From Enterococcus cecorum DSM 20682 = ATCC 43198 (lineage in GTDB: Bacteria; Bacillota; Bacilli; Lactobacillales; Enterococcaceae), in NCBI RefSeq assembly GCF_000407565.1, contig NZ_ASWI01000004.1, forward strand, positions 236,501 to 300,500: a stretch of DNA of 64,000 bases, read 5' to 3'. Under the pieces are notes generated by a model. That model saw only the letters and a program-made list of their open reading frames with translations, was not told where the DNA came from and did no database searches. A program made the position numbers and the translations under genes. This document shows positions 1 to 9,228 of the stretch, one piece after another (the first letter of the stretch is position 1; the number at the start of each line of letters is the position of its first letter).

Positions 1-47
1 ACAGAGTGCTATAATTAAAAACGAAGAAAAAAGAGTAGGTGATGGAT

Positions 48-1208
48 GTGAAATTACTACATACAGCGGATTGGCATTTAGGAAAAAAGTTGCATGGATT
101 TGATATGTTACCTGATCAATCGTATATCTTAGAGCAGATTCTACAATTGGCCAAAGAAGAGAAGGTTGATGCGATTATGATTACTGGAGATATTTATGAC
201 CGCGCAATTGCCAGTAACGAAGCGATTCAATTAGGAAATCAAACTTTTCGAAAATGGAATATCGATGAACAATTTCCGTTATTGATGATAAGTGGTAACC
301 ATGATTCCGCAACACGACTAGCTACAGGAAAAGAATGGTTCGCAGCTAATCATTTTCATTTAAATACCACAATTAAAGAGAGTTTGACGCCAATTACATT
401 AGGAGACTGTCAGTTTTATTTGCTTCCTTATGTGGAATTAATCGAGGCACGTTTTTTTGTTGAAAATGAGGGATTGGTTGAAGAAGCGCCAAATTCATTG
501 TCACAAGTATTGCAAATTATTATTCAAGAAATGCAGAAGACTTTTGATCCAAGTAAAAAGCATATTTTTATCGGACATTTATTTGTGGCAGGGAGTTTAC
601 GCCAAGAGTCAGAAACACCATTAGAAATCGGTGGTTTACAAAGCGTGGCCAGTGATTTATTCGATGTATTTGACTATGCAGCATTTGGTCATTTACATTC
701 TGCTACAGCTAATTTAAAGGGAAAAGTGCGCTATAGTGGTTCACCATTGAAATATTCTGTTGGTGAATATCGTGATCCAAAAGGCGTACGAATTATCAAT
801 ACGGATTTATTAGCTGATGATTTTGAGCAAGCGGCACGTTTTGTTCCGCTACAGCCTTTACGAGAAGTCTATCATTTAGAAGCAAGCTTTGAAGATTTGT
901 TATATCAGCGAGGAAAATTAAAAGAATATGCCAATGATTATTTGTCCGTTTCACTATCCAATGAAGAAGTCATCATGCAGCTGATGAATCAATTACGCCC
1001 TTTATATCCATACTTACTCAATGTGACACGTAAAGAAAGACAGCGTCTAGCATCAGCAACTAAACGGATTCCTCTATCCAAAATTAATCAACCTGAAGCA
1101 TTGATTCAAGATTTTTTTGTGCGATTATATGAGGAGCCGTTGACCGAACAACAACAAAATTGGATAAAAGATGCGATGAATCAAGTAAGCGGAAAGGATG
1201 AATCATAA
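48..1208 (+). CDS. sbcD: Nuclease SbcCD subunit D (SbcD)
   Basis: This is the metallophosphoesterase subunit of the SbcCD (Mre11-Rad50 type) nuclease, which cuts hairpins and protein-blocked DNA ends in the cytoplasm. The N-terminus reads MKLLHTADWHLGK, with the metal ligands of motif I (D8, H10), followed by GDIYDR, SGNHDS and the later GHLH motif. The reading frame opens earlier (GTG 39, ATG 42), but I chose GTG 48: it gives the usual family N-terminus, and the Shine-Dalgarno AGGTG ends 6 bases before it. sbcC follows with no gap (TAA then ATG), so the two are co-translated. The 386-residue length is normal for the family. The promoter lies largely outside the window. Confidence 0.93.
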   Translation: MKLLHTADWHLGKKLHGFDMLPDQSYILEQILQLAKEEKVDAIMITGDIYDRAIASNEAIQLGNQTFRKWNIDEQFPLLMISGNHDSATRLATGKEWFAANHFHLNTTIKESLTPITLGDCQFYLLPYVELIEARFFVENEGLVEEAPNSLSQVLQIIIQEMQKTFDPSKKHIFIGHLFVAGSLRQESETPLEIGGLQSVASDLFDVFDYAAFGHLHSATANLKGKVRYSGSPLKYSVGEYRDPKGVRIINTDLLADDFEQAARFVPLQPLREVYHLEASFEDLLYQRGKLKEYANDYLSVSLSNEEVIMQLMNQLRPLYPYLLNVTRKERQRLASATKRIPLSKINQPEALIQDFFVRLYEEPLTEQQQNWIKDAMNQVSGKDES

Positions 1209-4200
1209 ATGTTACCTCAAAAAATCCAAATGAAAAATTTTGGTCCGTATGTAGATGAATGTGTAGATTTTTCTGATTTGCAAGCAGATGGCCTTTTTTT
1301 GATTACTGGCGATACTGGCGCAGGCAAGACCACCATTTTAGATGCGATGACCTTTGCCCTTTATGGAAAAGTTACGTCTGATAAGCGTACACCACTTGAG
1401 ATGCGTAGTCATTTTGCTGATGAAACAGCAAAAACGGAGGTCCAATTTACCTTTTCTCATCAAAATTACACCTATAAAATTACGCGTCAACCAAGGATGT
1501 TTATTCCAAAAAAGAATGGAGAAAAGAAAAAAATAGAACACAATGTCCATTTAGAAGTATTTGATGAAGAACAACAATTAGTACGCAATATTACTTCTAT
1601 TAAGGATGTTAACCAATTTGTCGATTCTTTATTACATTTAACGAGTGAACAATTTTCACAGATTATGTTACTTCCTCAAGGCAAATTTCAAGAGTTTTTA
1701 TTGTCAAATAGCAGTAGTAAGAGTGATATTTTGCGTACGATTTTTAATACCCAATTTTATCGTCAATTAGCTGACTGGATGAAAGAAAATTATAAGCAAA
1801 AGGAAAAGGCTGTCAATCGTCAAATAGACCAACTACATCAGCTAACAGAGCAATTCCAGTTTATACAAGCTGATTCCCAAATAGAAAATCAAGCAACAAC
1901 AAGTTTGGAAAATTGGCCAGAACTTTTTGCTGCTGATTTAAAAATACAAAATCAGCAGTTAGGGAATCAAAAAAATACCCTTCAAGAGCAATATCAATTT
2001 CAAGCAAAGTTACAAGAACAATTGCAACAAGTTCAGGAATTAGCCAAACAACAAGCAGAAGGTAAAAAATTAGTAGCTAGAAAAGCACAGTTACTAGAAA
2101 ATGAACCTGAGATGAGGAACTTATCACAAACAATCGAGCATCTCAAATGGTTTGTTCAACAAAAGCATGAGTTAGAGCAATATGAAAAAGAGCAACAAAA
2201 ATTTCAAGACTATTCATCAAATTTAGCGACTACGAAAGCTCAACAAAAAGAAAATGAAGCGGCGATGCAACGCTTTGATCAAGAACAAGATTTAAGAGCA
2301 AGTTGGCAACATAAGCTACAACTGGCGCAACAACAAAAATACCAATTAGATGAATTACTGCCAATTGCCAAAGATTACGAAGAAAAGTTGCAAGCTTTTG
2401 GCATACTCAAAGCAAAAACGACAAAAGCTTTTAACAAATTGCAAGCATCAGAACAAGCTTTGGCTAAAAAAGATCAAATACTTGTTCAATCTGAAATTGA
2501 TTTAAATCAGATTCATCAGCAAATTCAACAGTTTTCTCAAGTATCTCATAAAGTGGAAAATTTACGAGACTGGTTAAATGCGGAGTCACAAAAACAAAAA
2601 ATCTTAAAGCAACAACAAGCGCTACAACAGAAACAGCCTAAAATTCAAAAGCAAATCGAGATAGAAATTCAAAAACTTCAACAGCTTTTAGTACAAATTG
2701 AAGCGCAAAGAAAAATAAATGTGGACTTATTAAGTGAAAGATTACGTCGTTTGCTTAAACCAGGTGAGCCTTGTCCAGTTTGTGGTTCATTAGATCATCC
2801 AGGTGTTTCTCATGAGACAACAGCCGACCAACAAGCATTAATAGAAAATGAACAAGCCTTGCAACAATTAGAAACACAACTACAAACCTGTCAAAAACAA
2901 CAAGGATCCTTAACTACACAAAGCTTAGAAATCGCAGGTCAATTAGCAGAATGTATGCAACAAATCGATGAACAGAACCAATTGCAAGCACAGTTAATAG
3001 CAGAATTCTTCACTTACCTGCAAGCAAACCTTTCTTGGTCTGCTGTTGATGAGTTAAAAGCTTCTTCCTTAACGGTAGCTTCAATCGAGCAGTTTCGTGA
3101 GCAATTCCGTCAAACGCTTAATGAGTTTATTGCAAGTTCTGAACAAATCCAGACACAAATCACTCAAGAAAAAATAGCACAAAAACAACTTCAAGACAGC
3201 TTGACTCATGCACAGGAAGAAAACCAAGCTTTACAAAAACAATTACTTCAAGCTGAAAGTCAATTGAATACCGTGAAAGAAAGATTAGGTGAACAAACAT
3301 ATCCAGCGTTACAAGATAAAAGTTTACGAGTGGAGCAAGAAATCAAACAATTATCTGAACAAATTGAGAAAGCGCAAAAACAAGAAAAAAATCTGCAAGA
3401 TACCAAGATTCGATTGGAAACACAAGAACAGTCCCTACTAAGTGCTTTATCTGAACAAAAAGCAATTGTCAACCAAGCACAGCAAGTTGTTGCCGCTATT
3501 TATCAACAAATCGATCAGCGTTTTGGTAGTCGATTTTATCCTGATTTTGAACATGGCAAAGCAATCGACTTGACAGAATATTGGCATCAAACAGCGCAGC
3601 TAGCTACCATGGAACAAACCTGGCAACAATATCAAGAGGAAAAGCATTATTTAACCACGCGTTTACAAGAACTAGCAGAAATTATGAAAAAACCAAGCGT
3701 GGATGCCAAGCCGCTAGAAGAACAATTATCGATCATAAAGCAAAATATTGAGGAATTATCGACTAAGTATGCCCAAGATCAGCTTATTTATGAACAAAAT
3801 CAGCAACTTTGCAAACGCTATGACACCTTATTGGCCCAAAATCAACAGTTATTGACAGAAGTGCAGGCCTATGCACGACTAGCTAAAGGGATGAACGGAA
3901 CCAATGAGTTGAATTTAACCTTAGAAAATTATTGCTTGCAAGTATATTTCCAAGAGGTGCTATTGCTTGCTAATCAAAGGTTACAAGAGTTGACGCAAGG
4001 AAGATATACATTAGAAATCAGTGATGAAAAAGGACGAACTGCAAGTAATACTGGCTTAGAGCTCGTGATTTTTGATGATTATACGGGTGAAATTCGTCGT
4101 GTACAAACCTTATCTGGTGGCGAAAGCTTTATTGTATCACTGGCTCTATCGCTATCCTTAGCCGATGTTATCCAGCAGCAAAGTGGCGGTGTTCAAATAG

Positions 4201-4418
4201 AAGCACTCTTTATTGATGAAGGCTTCGGGACTTTGGATGAACAGACCCTACAATTAGCCATTCAAACTTTGGCGCAGTTAGAAGGTCAGGGGCAAATGAT
4301 TGGCATTATCAGTCATGTGCGTGAACTAAAAGAGCAAATTCCGCGCCAAATTCAAGTAAAAAAACTAGGGGACGGTCGCAGTGAAATTCATATTCAAAGT
4401 GAGTCTCAAATTTCATAA
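1209..4418 (+). CDS. sbcC: Nuclease SbcCD subunit C (SbcC), Rad50-type ATPase
   Basis: SMC/Rad50-like ATPase partner of SbcD. Seen in the 1069 residues: Walker A GDTGAGKT (34-41), two very glutamine- and lysine-rich coiled-coil arms, a zinc hook CPVC with Cys522 and Cys525 at the apex, the ABC signature LSGGE (968-972), and Walker B FIDE around residue 1003. The parts are in the canonical order and the length is typical. GGAAAGGATG just before the start is the ribosome-binding site and lies inside the end of sbcD, which implies coupled translation. Short open frames in other phases are shadows of the repetitive coiled coil. Confidence 0.95.
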   Translation: MLPQKIQMKNFGPYVDECVDFSDLQADGLFLITGDTGAGKTTILDAMTFALYGKVTSDKRTPLEMRSHFADETAKTEVQFTFSHQNYTYKITRQPRMFIPKKNGEKKKIEHNVHLEVFDEEQQLVRNITSIKDVNQFVDSLLHLTSEQFSQIMLLPQGKFQEFLLSNSSSKSDILRTIFNTQFYRQLADWMKENYKQKEKAVNRQIDQLHQLTEQFQFIQADSQIENQATTSLENWPELFAADLKIQNQQLGNQKNTLQEQYQFQAKLQEQLQQVQELAKQQAEGKKLVARKAQLLENEPEMRNLSQTIEHLKWFVQQKHELEQYEKEQQKFQDYSSNLATTKAQQKENEAAMQRFDQEQDLRASWQHKLQLAQQQKYQLDELLPIAKDYEEKLQAFGILKAKTTKAFNKLQASEQALAKKDQILVQSEIDLNQIHQQIQQFSQVSHKVENLRDWLNAESQKQKILKQQQALQQKQPKIQKQIEIEIQKLQQLLVQIEAQRKINVDLLSERLRRLLKPGEPCPVCGSLDHPGVSHETTADQQALIENEQALQQLETQLQTCQKQQGSLTTQSLEIAGQLAECMQQIDEQNQLQAQLIAEFFTYLQANLSWSAVDELKASSLTVASIEQFREQFRQTLNEFIASSEQIQTQITQEKIAQKQLQDSLTHAQEENQALQKQLLQAESQLNTVKERLGEQTYPALQDKSLRVEQEIKQLSEQIEKAQKQEKNLQDTKIRLETQEQSLLSALSEQKAIVNQAQQVVAAIYQQIDQRFGSRFYPDFEHGKAIDLTEYWHQTAQLATMEQTWQQYQEEKHYLTTRLQELAEIMKKPSVDAKPLEEQLSIIKQNIEELSTKYAQDQLIYEQNQQLCKRYDTLLAQNQQLLTEVQAYARLAKGMNGTNELNLTLENYCLQVYFQEVLLLANQRLQELTQGRYTLEISDEKGRTASNTGLELVIFDDYTGEIRRVQTLSGGESFIVSLALSLSLADVIQQQSGGVQIEALFIDEGFGTLDEQTLQLAIQTLAQLEGQGQMIGIISHVRELKEQIPRQIQVKKLGDGRSEIHIQSESQIS

Positions 4419-4786
4419 AGAAAGATAAATCATCCGAAGCGTCATTGGCATCATTTGTTTTAGAAATAATGAAATAAATGGTGCCAATTTTTAAATGTAT
4501 TTTGTGATATGCTTACAATTTGTAATTAAAACAAGAAGAATAAAATAATATTATGAAACGCTTACAATATTTTTTTAATGATTTACAGCTCGTGATAAAA
4601 TTTTTAATGCACCTTTAAGAATATCACTGAAATCCTATGAGAATAGGCAAAGAAAGCAAGTTTGCTAACATTTTTACTGACATATCGTAAAATAGGCTCT
4701 AGTAATTGACTTCATTATTGAGTATAATGAACATGTAATAGTTTCAGTAGATGTTTTTATTTGCAATGAAGAAGGGGGAGGTAATG
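4419..4786. other. Intergenic region upstream of spx
   Basis: A 368-base AT-rich gap between sbcC and spx with no credible gene. It holds a possible spx promoter: TATAAT at 4723-4728 with only a weak -35 (TAGTAA, 4700-4705, 17-base spacer). A TTGACT at 4706 is too close to serve. A sequence resembling a CcpA cre box (near 4554-4568) lacks one base of the consensus. I see no clear terminator after sbcC. Confidence 0.4.
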
Positions 4787-5185
4787 ATGTTAACACTTTA
4801 TACATCACCGAGTTGTACCTCATGTCGTAAAGCTCGTGCATGGCTTCAAGAATATAATATTCCCTTTGTTGAACGAAATATTTTCTCTGAACCGTTGACC
4901 ATCGATGAGTTGAAAGCTATTTTGCAGATGACTGAAGAAGGCACTGAAGAAATTATCTCAACTCGTTCAAAGGTTTTTCAAAAGCTGAATGTAAATTTGG
5001 ATGAATTGTCCTTAAAAGATTTACTAAAATTAGTTCAGGAAAACCCTGGTCTATTAAGAAGACCAATCATGATTGACGAAAAGAGATTGCAAGTTGGATT
5101 TAATGAAGATGAAATCAGACGCTTCTTGCCACGCGATATCCGTCAATTAGAGTTAAGACAAGCTCAATTGATGGCAGGTTTATAA
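4787..5185 (+). CDS. spx: Transcriptional regulator Spx
   Basis: ArsC-fold redox regulator that binds the RNA polymerase alpha C-terminal domain and activates thiol-stress genes while blocking some activators. The 132-residue protein has the CxxC redox switch (C10, C13) in a [11 protein letters not shown] context, the conserved Gly52, and the C-terminal RRPIMID motif. The frame is open from 4751, but ATG 4787 gives the family N-terminus [10 protein letters not shown] and has GGGGGAGG five bases upstream. The gene is monocistronic, closed by the terminator at 5229-5280. mecA and the SpxH-like gene, whose products target Spx to proteolysis in Bacillus, follow directly. Confidence 0.95.
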   Translation: MLTLYTSPSCTSCRKARAWLQEYNIPFVERNIFSEPLTIDELKAILQMTEEGTEEIISTRSKVFQKLNVNLDELSLKDLLKLVQENPGLLRRPIMIDEKRLQVGFNEDEIRRFLPRDIRQLELRQAQLMAGL

Positions 5186-5228
5186 ACCATTTTAGACGAT
5201 ACAGTCAACAACAATGATACAAAGAAAC

Positions 5229-5280
5229 GGATATTCAGATTTGACAGTTTTAGCAATCAGTCTGGATATTCGATTTTTTT
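5229..5280 (+). terminator. Rho-independent terminator of spx
   Basis: GGATATTCAGA pairs with TCTGGATATTC (11 bp, two G-U wobbles), with a further four-pair inner stem and a TTTTTTT tail. Confidence 0.8.
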
Positions 5281-5286
5281 ACTGTT

Positions 5287-5312
5287 AACTCAAGGTTTGT
5301 TTCCCTTGGGTT
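5287..5312. repeat. Nine-bp hairpin upstream of mecA
   Basis: AACTCAAGG and CCTTGGGTT form nine pairs (one G-T) around an 8-base loop. There is no T-run, so it is not an ordinary terminator. It lies about 26 bases upstream of the mecA -35 and its role is unknown. Confidence 0.45.
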
Positions 5313-5337
5313 GACGGGCGATGTGAAGATATTTTTC

Positions 5338-5365
5338 TTTACTTTTTGTGTACATACGTTAAAAT
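5338..5365 (+). promoter_or_regulatory. Putative mecA promoter
   Basis: TTTACT (-35) and TAAAAT (-10) with a 16-base spacer, about 30 bases before the mecA start. Confidence 0.45.
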
Positions 5366-5394
5366 ATAGTTAGATGAAGAGAGGTGTAAACGAC

Positions 5395-6189
5395 ATGGAA
5401 GTAGAACATATTAATGATGATACGGTTCGCGTTTACATTCGTAGCGAAGATTTAGCCGAACGTGGCTTTACTTTTGTCGATCTTCTGGGTGGACATAAAG
5501 AGATTGAGAATTTCTTTTATTCCATACTTGAAGAAGTTGACGTCGATAATCAATTCAGAGGTAGTGAGGCTGTCACATTCCAAGTGGTTCCTAAAGGGGA
5601 CGGTTTGGATTTGTACATCTCCAAAAATATGACAATGGAAAAATTTTCCGAACTACCATTTTTGCAAGAATTCGATTTACAACAAGCGAATGATTTTGAC
5701 GTTGAAGACGTGGATGACGATGAAATTTTTGAAGTGGATGAAAAGACTGCGCATTCAAATGAGCAATTAGAAGGAATGCCACGCTTTTTAGATTGGATGA
5801 ATCAAGTCACAGGCGGCAAGATGAATCAGCCATCTACAGAAGATAACCAAGCAACACCAAAACACTTACCAACATCTGCGCCAAATAAAAAAGCGAAGAA
5901 GTTGCAATATGTCTTTATGTTTGAAGACTTTGAAGATATTATCGAAGTGTCAAGCAAGGTGAATGCAGTGGGATATAATTCAAGTATTTATCAATTTGGT
6001 GGTTTGTATGCTTTAGCCATTCATTATACTGATGAATACTCAGACCGCGAATTTATCGATACTAAAAATGCGGTTTTCAGAGAATTTGGAGTATTAACGC
6101 CATTGACACAGGACGTTTTAGAAGAACATGGTCATGTGATAATGGATGACCACGCCATTACGCAAATCAAACGAATTTTTAACACTTAA
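5395..6189 (+). CDS. mecA: Adaptor protein MecA
   Basis: ClpC adaptor that delivers ComK/ComX-type regulators and Spx to ClpCP. The 264-residue protein has the conserved N-terminal substrate-binding region (MEVEHINDDTVRVYI, then DLAERGF), an acidic linker around residues 100-125, and a C-terminal ClpC-binding domain beginning near KKLQYVFMFEDFEDI. The frame is open from 5374, but ATG 5395 has GAGAGGTG eight bases upstream and gives the family N-terminus. It is a little longer than the Bacillus protein because of the linker. It ends at a bidirectional terminator shared with the convergent SpxH-like gene. Confidence 0.93.
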   Translation: MEVEHINDDTVRVYIRSEDLAERGFTFVDLLGGHKEIENFFYSILEEVDVDNQFRGSEAVTFQVVPKGDGLDLYISKNMTMEKFSELPFLQEFDLQQANDFDVEDVDDDEIFEVDEKTAHSNEQLEGMPRFLDWMNQVTGGKMNQPSTEDNQATPKHLPTSAPNKKAKKLQYVFMFEDFEDIIEVSSKVNAVGYNSSIYQFGGLYALAIHYTDEYSDREFIDTKNAVFREFGVLTPLTQDVLEEHGHVIMDDHAITQIKRIFNT

Positions 6190-6229
6190 GTAGATGCTTT
6201 AGGTGCTTTAAAGTCATGAAACGTGAATA

Positions 6230-6268
6230 AAAAAAGATGCACAGCTTTTTGTTTTGTGCATCTTTTTT
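6230..6268. terminator. Bidirectional terminator between mecA and the SpxH-like gene
   Basis: GATGCACA (6236-6243) pairs with TGTGCATC (6255-6262), flanked by an A-run on the left and a T-run on the right, so it works for both converging genes. Confidence 0.85.
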
Positions 6269-6270
6269 AT

Positions 6271-6864
6271 TTATTTATAGGCGCGCCAATCTAAATAAGT
6301 AATTTTGCCACTTGTTTCAGGTTGGATAAATTCTGGTAGACGTTTGATATTATCCAAGCCTTCAATCAGATAGCCATATTTTTGATCGTATTGATAATTA
6401 AAGCAAGTCAGTGTATCAACCGTTTTTACTTTCATCTCACAGGCTAGTTGTTGATCTTGTAAGAAAAGCTGCTTACATAAGTCCGACTGACGATCTTCAG
6501 CAAACATCTCAAAATCCGCTGACAATTCCCGAAAAACTTGATCAGCCAACGCAAAAGAATAGCCATCTTCCATACATCTTTGCATTTGACATAAAAATTG
6601 ACGTGCATATTTGTTTCCTTGAAGTTGTGCCGCTTTAAAATCTAAAGCTAACTGATAAGCCTCTTGGAAAGTGGTATTTTGCTGTTCAAGATGTAAAGGT
6701 AATTGATGAACGCGTAAATAATCACGCACTATCTGTAAATTAACCAATGGAACCACTTGTAAACGAGCATTTTCGTGATATATTTGGCGAAAATAAGTAA
6801 AATAGGGCATTAATTGCGCCAAAGAAGATTCCAGAGGGTTAATAAAGAGATAAACCTCGTTCAA
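6271..6864 (-). CDS. SpxH/YjbH-like DsbA-family ClpXP adaptor
   Basis: Resembles the thioredoxin/DsbA-fold adaptor (YjbH, now SpxH) that presents Spx to ClpXP. The N-terminus MNEVYLFINPLESS aligns with the family motif, but the CxxC cysteines present in many relatives are replaced by ESS, so it is unlikely to be an oxidoreductase. I start it at TTG 6864 rather than the upstream TTG 6879, because GGAGG overlaps the first upstream codons and sits 8 bases before 6864. It has 197 residues, the short form usual in Lactobacillales. It is probably co-transcribed with the CYTH gene upstream of it (80-base gap). Confidence 0.75.
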   Translation of the reverse strand: MNEVYLFINPLESSLAQLMPYFTYFRQIYHENARLQVVPLVNLQIVRDYLRVHQLPLHLEQQNTTFQEAYQLALDFKAAQLQGNKYARQFLCQMQRCMEDGYSFALADQVFRELSADFEMFAEDRQSDLCKQLFLQDQQLACEMKVKTVDTLTCFNYQYDQKYGYLIEGLDNIKRLPEFIQPETSGKITYLDWRAYK

Positions 6865-6944
6865 AATATATTCCTCCAATACTACTAGCTACCTTCACTC
6901 TAACAAAACTTTTCTGAAAATAAAAATAAAAAGCTTGCATGTCT

Positions 6945-7517
6945 TTACACAATAGCCTCAAAAGCCCGCACGATTTTATTCTTAGCTGGCTGATAGCGAA
7001 TGCCAAATTCTGCCAATAAGTCAAGAAAATCTTGTTTTCCCTTACTTGCCTCACTGACTTCTAGTTCGAGCTCATAATCATGATTTTTGCCGTACCAACT
7101 CTCATCTAAAGCTAATTCGCCAATTGGTAAGTCGATTTGAATACGGGCAGTCTTTAAGTCGGCTAATAAGCGAACTTGGTCTGGTTGGATACCTAGTTGC
7201 ACTAATTTTTGCGCCACACTGCCATGAGGTAAGATGGTTTTGGCTTGAAGTAAAGTTTGCGCTTGTTCCAAAGATAAGAGGTCAGTTGTCTCGAGTAAGC
7301 CATCTTTCAGGGGCGTTTTCAATGTACATTCCCCACCTTCTTCAAATGTCCGGATACGTAACCCACACTGTAGTTGCTTTAAGCGAAAATCAGGGGTGTC
7401 AAAATAATAATTTTCCTGCACAAAGGCATTTTTTTCAGGCGCGTATTTTGCTTTGATTACCGCAAATTGTGCATGCGTTAATAATGTTTTATATTCAATC
7501 TCGATTTGTTCTGTCAT
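6945..7517 (-). CDS. CYTH-domain (triphosphate tunnel) protein
   Basis: A triphosphate tunnel metalloenzyme of the CYTH superfamily, whose members hydrolyse triphosphates or inorganic polyphosphate. The ExExK signature is at the N-terminus (TEQIEIEYK). Charged beta-strand motifs follow (LRIRTF, CTLKTP, LADLKTAR, YELELEVSE), ending with the KNKIVRAF element. ATG 7517 is preferred over the upstream GTG 7526 and ATG 7520, because AAAGGTGG lies 5 bases before it. It is divergent from relQ. In this order of bacteria a CYTH gene beside relQ and nadK is a common arrangement, which hints at nucleotide or polyphosphate metabolism; the substrate cannot be read from sequence. Confidence 0.82.
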   Translation of the reverse strand: MTEQIEIEYKTLLTHAQFAVIKAKYAPEKNAFVQENYYFDTPDFRLKQLQCGLRIRTFEEGGECTLKTPLKDGLLETTDLLSLEQAQTLLQAKTILPHGSVAQKLVQLGIQPDQVRLLADLKTARIQIDLPIGELALDESWYGKNHDYELELEVSEASKGKQDFLDLLAEFGIRYQPAKNKIVRAFEAIV

Positions 7518-7636
7518 CATATCCACCTTTCTTCAAATGAATTATACAAAGAAGCAAGTCATTCGTCTAGTACACACAAATAGTGAAATTTTTCTTTTGG
7601 TTGCGTTTTTTTACACTATGGTTGATTCTTTTTGTA

Positions 7637-7645
7637 TGTTATAAT
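7637..7645 (+). promoter_or_regulatory. Extended -10 promoter for the relQ operon
   Basis: TGTTATAAT is an extended -10 (TGnTATAAT). No good -35 is visible at the usual distance. It lies about 35 bases upstream of the relQ start. Confidence 0.55.
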
Positions 7646-7679
7646 CAAAAGAGTGGACTTTTTAAAGGTAGGTGTGCAG

Positions 7680-8411
7680 ATGGACCGTAATTGGAATGAT
7701 TTTTTAGCATCGTATGAACAAGCGGTGAGTGAATTAAAAGTAAAATTACGTGGCATTCGTAAACAATTTAGAGATCAAAAGCAACATGTACCGATAGAAT
7801 TTGTGACTGGGCGAGTAAAACCAGTCGAAAGTATTTTAGCTAAGTCGCAATTACGTGGTATTCCTTTAGATCGTTTAGAAGAAGAGATGTCAGATATTGC
7901 TGGACTGCGCATTATGTGTCAGTTTGTAGAAGATATCCATACTGTTGTCGAATTATTACGGGCACGCAGAGATATGAAAGTGATTATCGAGCGTGACTAT
8001 ATAACAAATAAAAAAGCAAGTGGTTATCGTTCCTATCATTTGGTCATTGAATATCCGCTACAAATGGTGGATGGCGAAAAAACAATTTTAGCGGAAATTC
8101 AAATCCGTACCTTAGCGATGAACTTTTGGGCGACCATTGAACATTCACTGAACTATAAATATCAAGGCGTGTTCCCTGAAGAAATCGGCCAGCGTCTACA
8201 AAGAGCAGCCGAGGCAGCCTATTTGTTGGATGAGGAAATGTCAAGTATCCGAGAAGAAATCCAAGAAGCACAACGACTCTTTTCTCAAGGCATGCGAGGA
8301 CCAGTAGAAACAACGACAAAGCTAGACCATGCTGACTTTGGTAGTCTCGATCAAGAGTTAGAGCAAGATTTTATAACCACAGCAGAAGAATCAGTAGAAA
8401 AAGAAGAATAG
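7680..8411 (+). CDS. relQ: Small alarmone synthetase RelQ
   Basis: Single-domain (p)ppGpp synthetase that transfers pyrophosphate from ATP to GDP/GTP, without a hydrolase domain. Synthetase motifs are seen in order: RVKPVESI, DIAGLRIMC, SGYRSYHL, and EIQIRT followed by WATIEH. There are 243 residues; the last 50 form an acidic helical tail. ATG 7680 follows AAAGGTAGGTG; the frame is open from 7632 but that start would precede the promoter. It leads an operon with nadK and the pseudouridine synthase; the nadK Shine-Dalgarno overlaps its stop codon. Confidence 0.92.
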   Translation: MDRNWNDFLASYEQAVSELKVKLRGIRKQFRDQKQHVPIEFVTGRVKPVESILAKSQLRGIPLDRLEEEMSDIAGLRIMCQFVEDIHTVVELLRARRDMKVIIERDYITNKKASGYRSYHLVIEYPLQMVDGEKTILAEIQIRTLAMNFWATIEHSLNYKYQGVFPEEIGQRLQRAAEAAYLLDEEMSSIREEIQEAQRLFSQGMRGPVETTTKLDHADFGSLDQELEQDFITTAEESVEKEE

Positions 8412-8421
8412 GAGGGTGACT

Positions 8422-9228
8422 ATGCGGGTAGCGATTATTCATAATAAAAAAGCATTATCTTTAGAAGTAGCAGCAAAATTACGTGAATTATTACAAAAGG
8501 CGCATTACCAGCTCGACCAAGATGATCCTGAATTAGTCATTTCAGTAGGTGGCGATGGGACGTTATTATCGGCTTTCCACTTATATAATCATAAACTCGA
8601 TCAAGTGCGCTTTTTAGGGGTGCATACCGGTCATTTGGGCTTTTATACAGATTGGCGTGATTATGAGTTAGATGAGCTTGTGGATTCACTTTGTACGCAA
8701 GAGGAGAAGGCCATTAGCTATCCTTTGTTAGATGTGACGATTCATTATCGCAATGGCAAGCCGAGTCAACACTTTCTCGCACTCAATGAATCAACTATCC
8801 GCCGTAGTACTCAAACCTTAGAGGCGGATGTCTATATTAAAGATGAATTATTTGAAAAGTTTCGTGGGGATGGCTTATCAGTCGCCACGCCAACTGGTTC
8901 AACCGCTTATAATAAAAGTATTGGTGGTGCCGTGTTACATCCGCGAATCAATGCGATGCAACTAACCGAGATTGCATCTTTGAATAATCGTGTCTTTCGT
9001 ACATTAGGCTCGCCGATTGTTTTATCGCCGACTGAATGGGTGGAATTAGACTTGGCAGCAATCAATGATGAAACCCATTATACGATTACCATTGATCAGC
9101 TGGCTTTAGAGCGGACCCAAGTCAAATGTATTGTTTACAAAATAGCCAAAGAACGGATTCACTTCGCCTCGTATCGCCATACGCATTTTTGGCGACGTGT
9201 GCGTGATTCCTTTATCGGAGAGGTTTAA
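8422..9228 (+). CDS. nadK: NAD kinase
   Basis: Phosphorylates NAD to NADP using ATP or polyphosphate in the cytoplasm. The diagnostic GGDGT is at residues 43-47, followed by the NAD-binding stretch LNESTIRRS and GDGLSVATPTGSTAYNKS. The protein has 268 residues, normal for the family. ATG 8422 was chosen over GTG 8416 because GGAGGG sits exactly where the GTG is and ends 5 bases before the ATG. It is second in the relQ operon, and its stop overlaps the next start (TAATG). Confidence 0.95.
   Translation: MRVAIIHNKKALSLEVAAKLRELLQKAHYQLDQDDPELVISVGGDGTLLSAFHLYNHKLDQVRFLGVHTGHLGFYTDWRDYELDELVDSLCTQEEKAISYPLLDVTIHYRNGKPSQHFLALNESTIRRSTQTLEADVYIKDELFEKFRGDGLSVATPTGSTAYNKSIGGAVLHPRINAMQLTEIASLNNRVFRTLGSPIVLSPTEWVELDLAAINDETHYTITIDQLALERTQVKCIVYKIAKERIHFASYRHTHFWRRVRDSFIGEV

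Noticed and set aside
4552-4570. CcpA cre-like sequence ATGAAACGCTTACA upstream of spx
   Set aside because: One base short of the 14-base core spacing, and spx is not a typical CcpA target.
4706-4728. TTGACT...TATAAT as spx promoter pair
   Set aside because: The spacer is only 11 bases, so the two boxes cannot work together.
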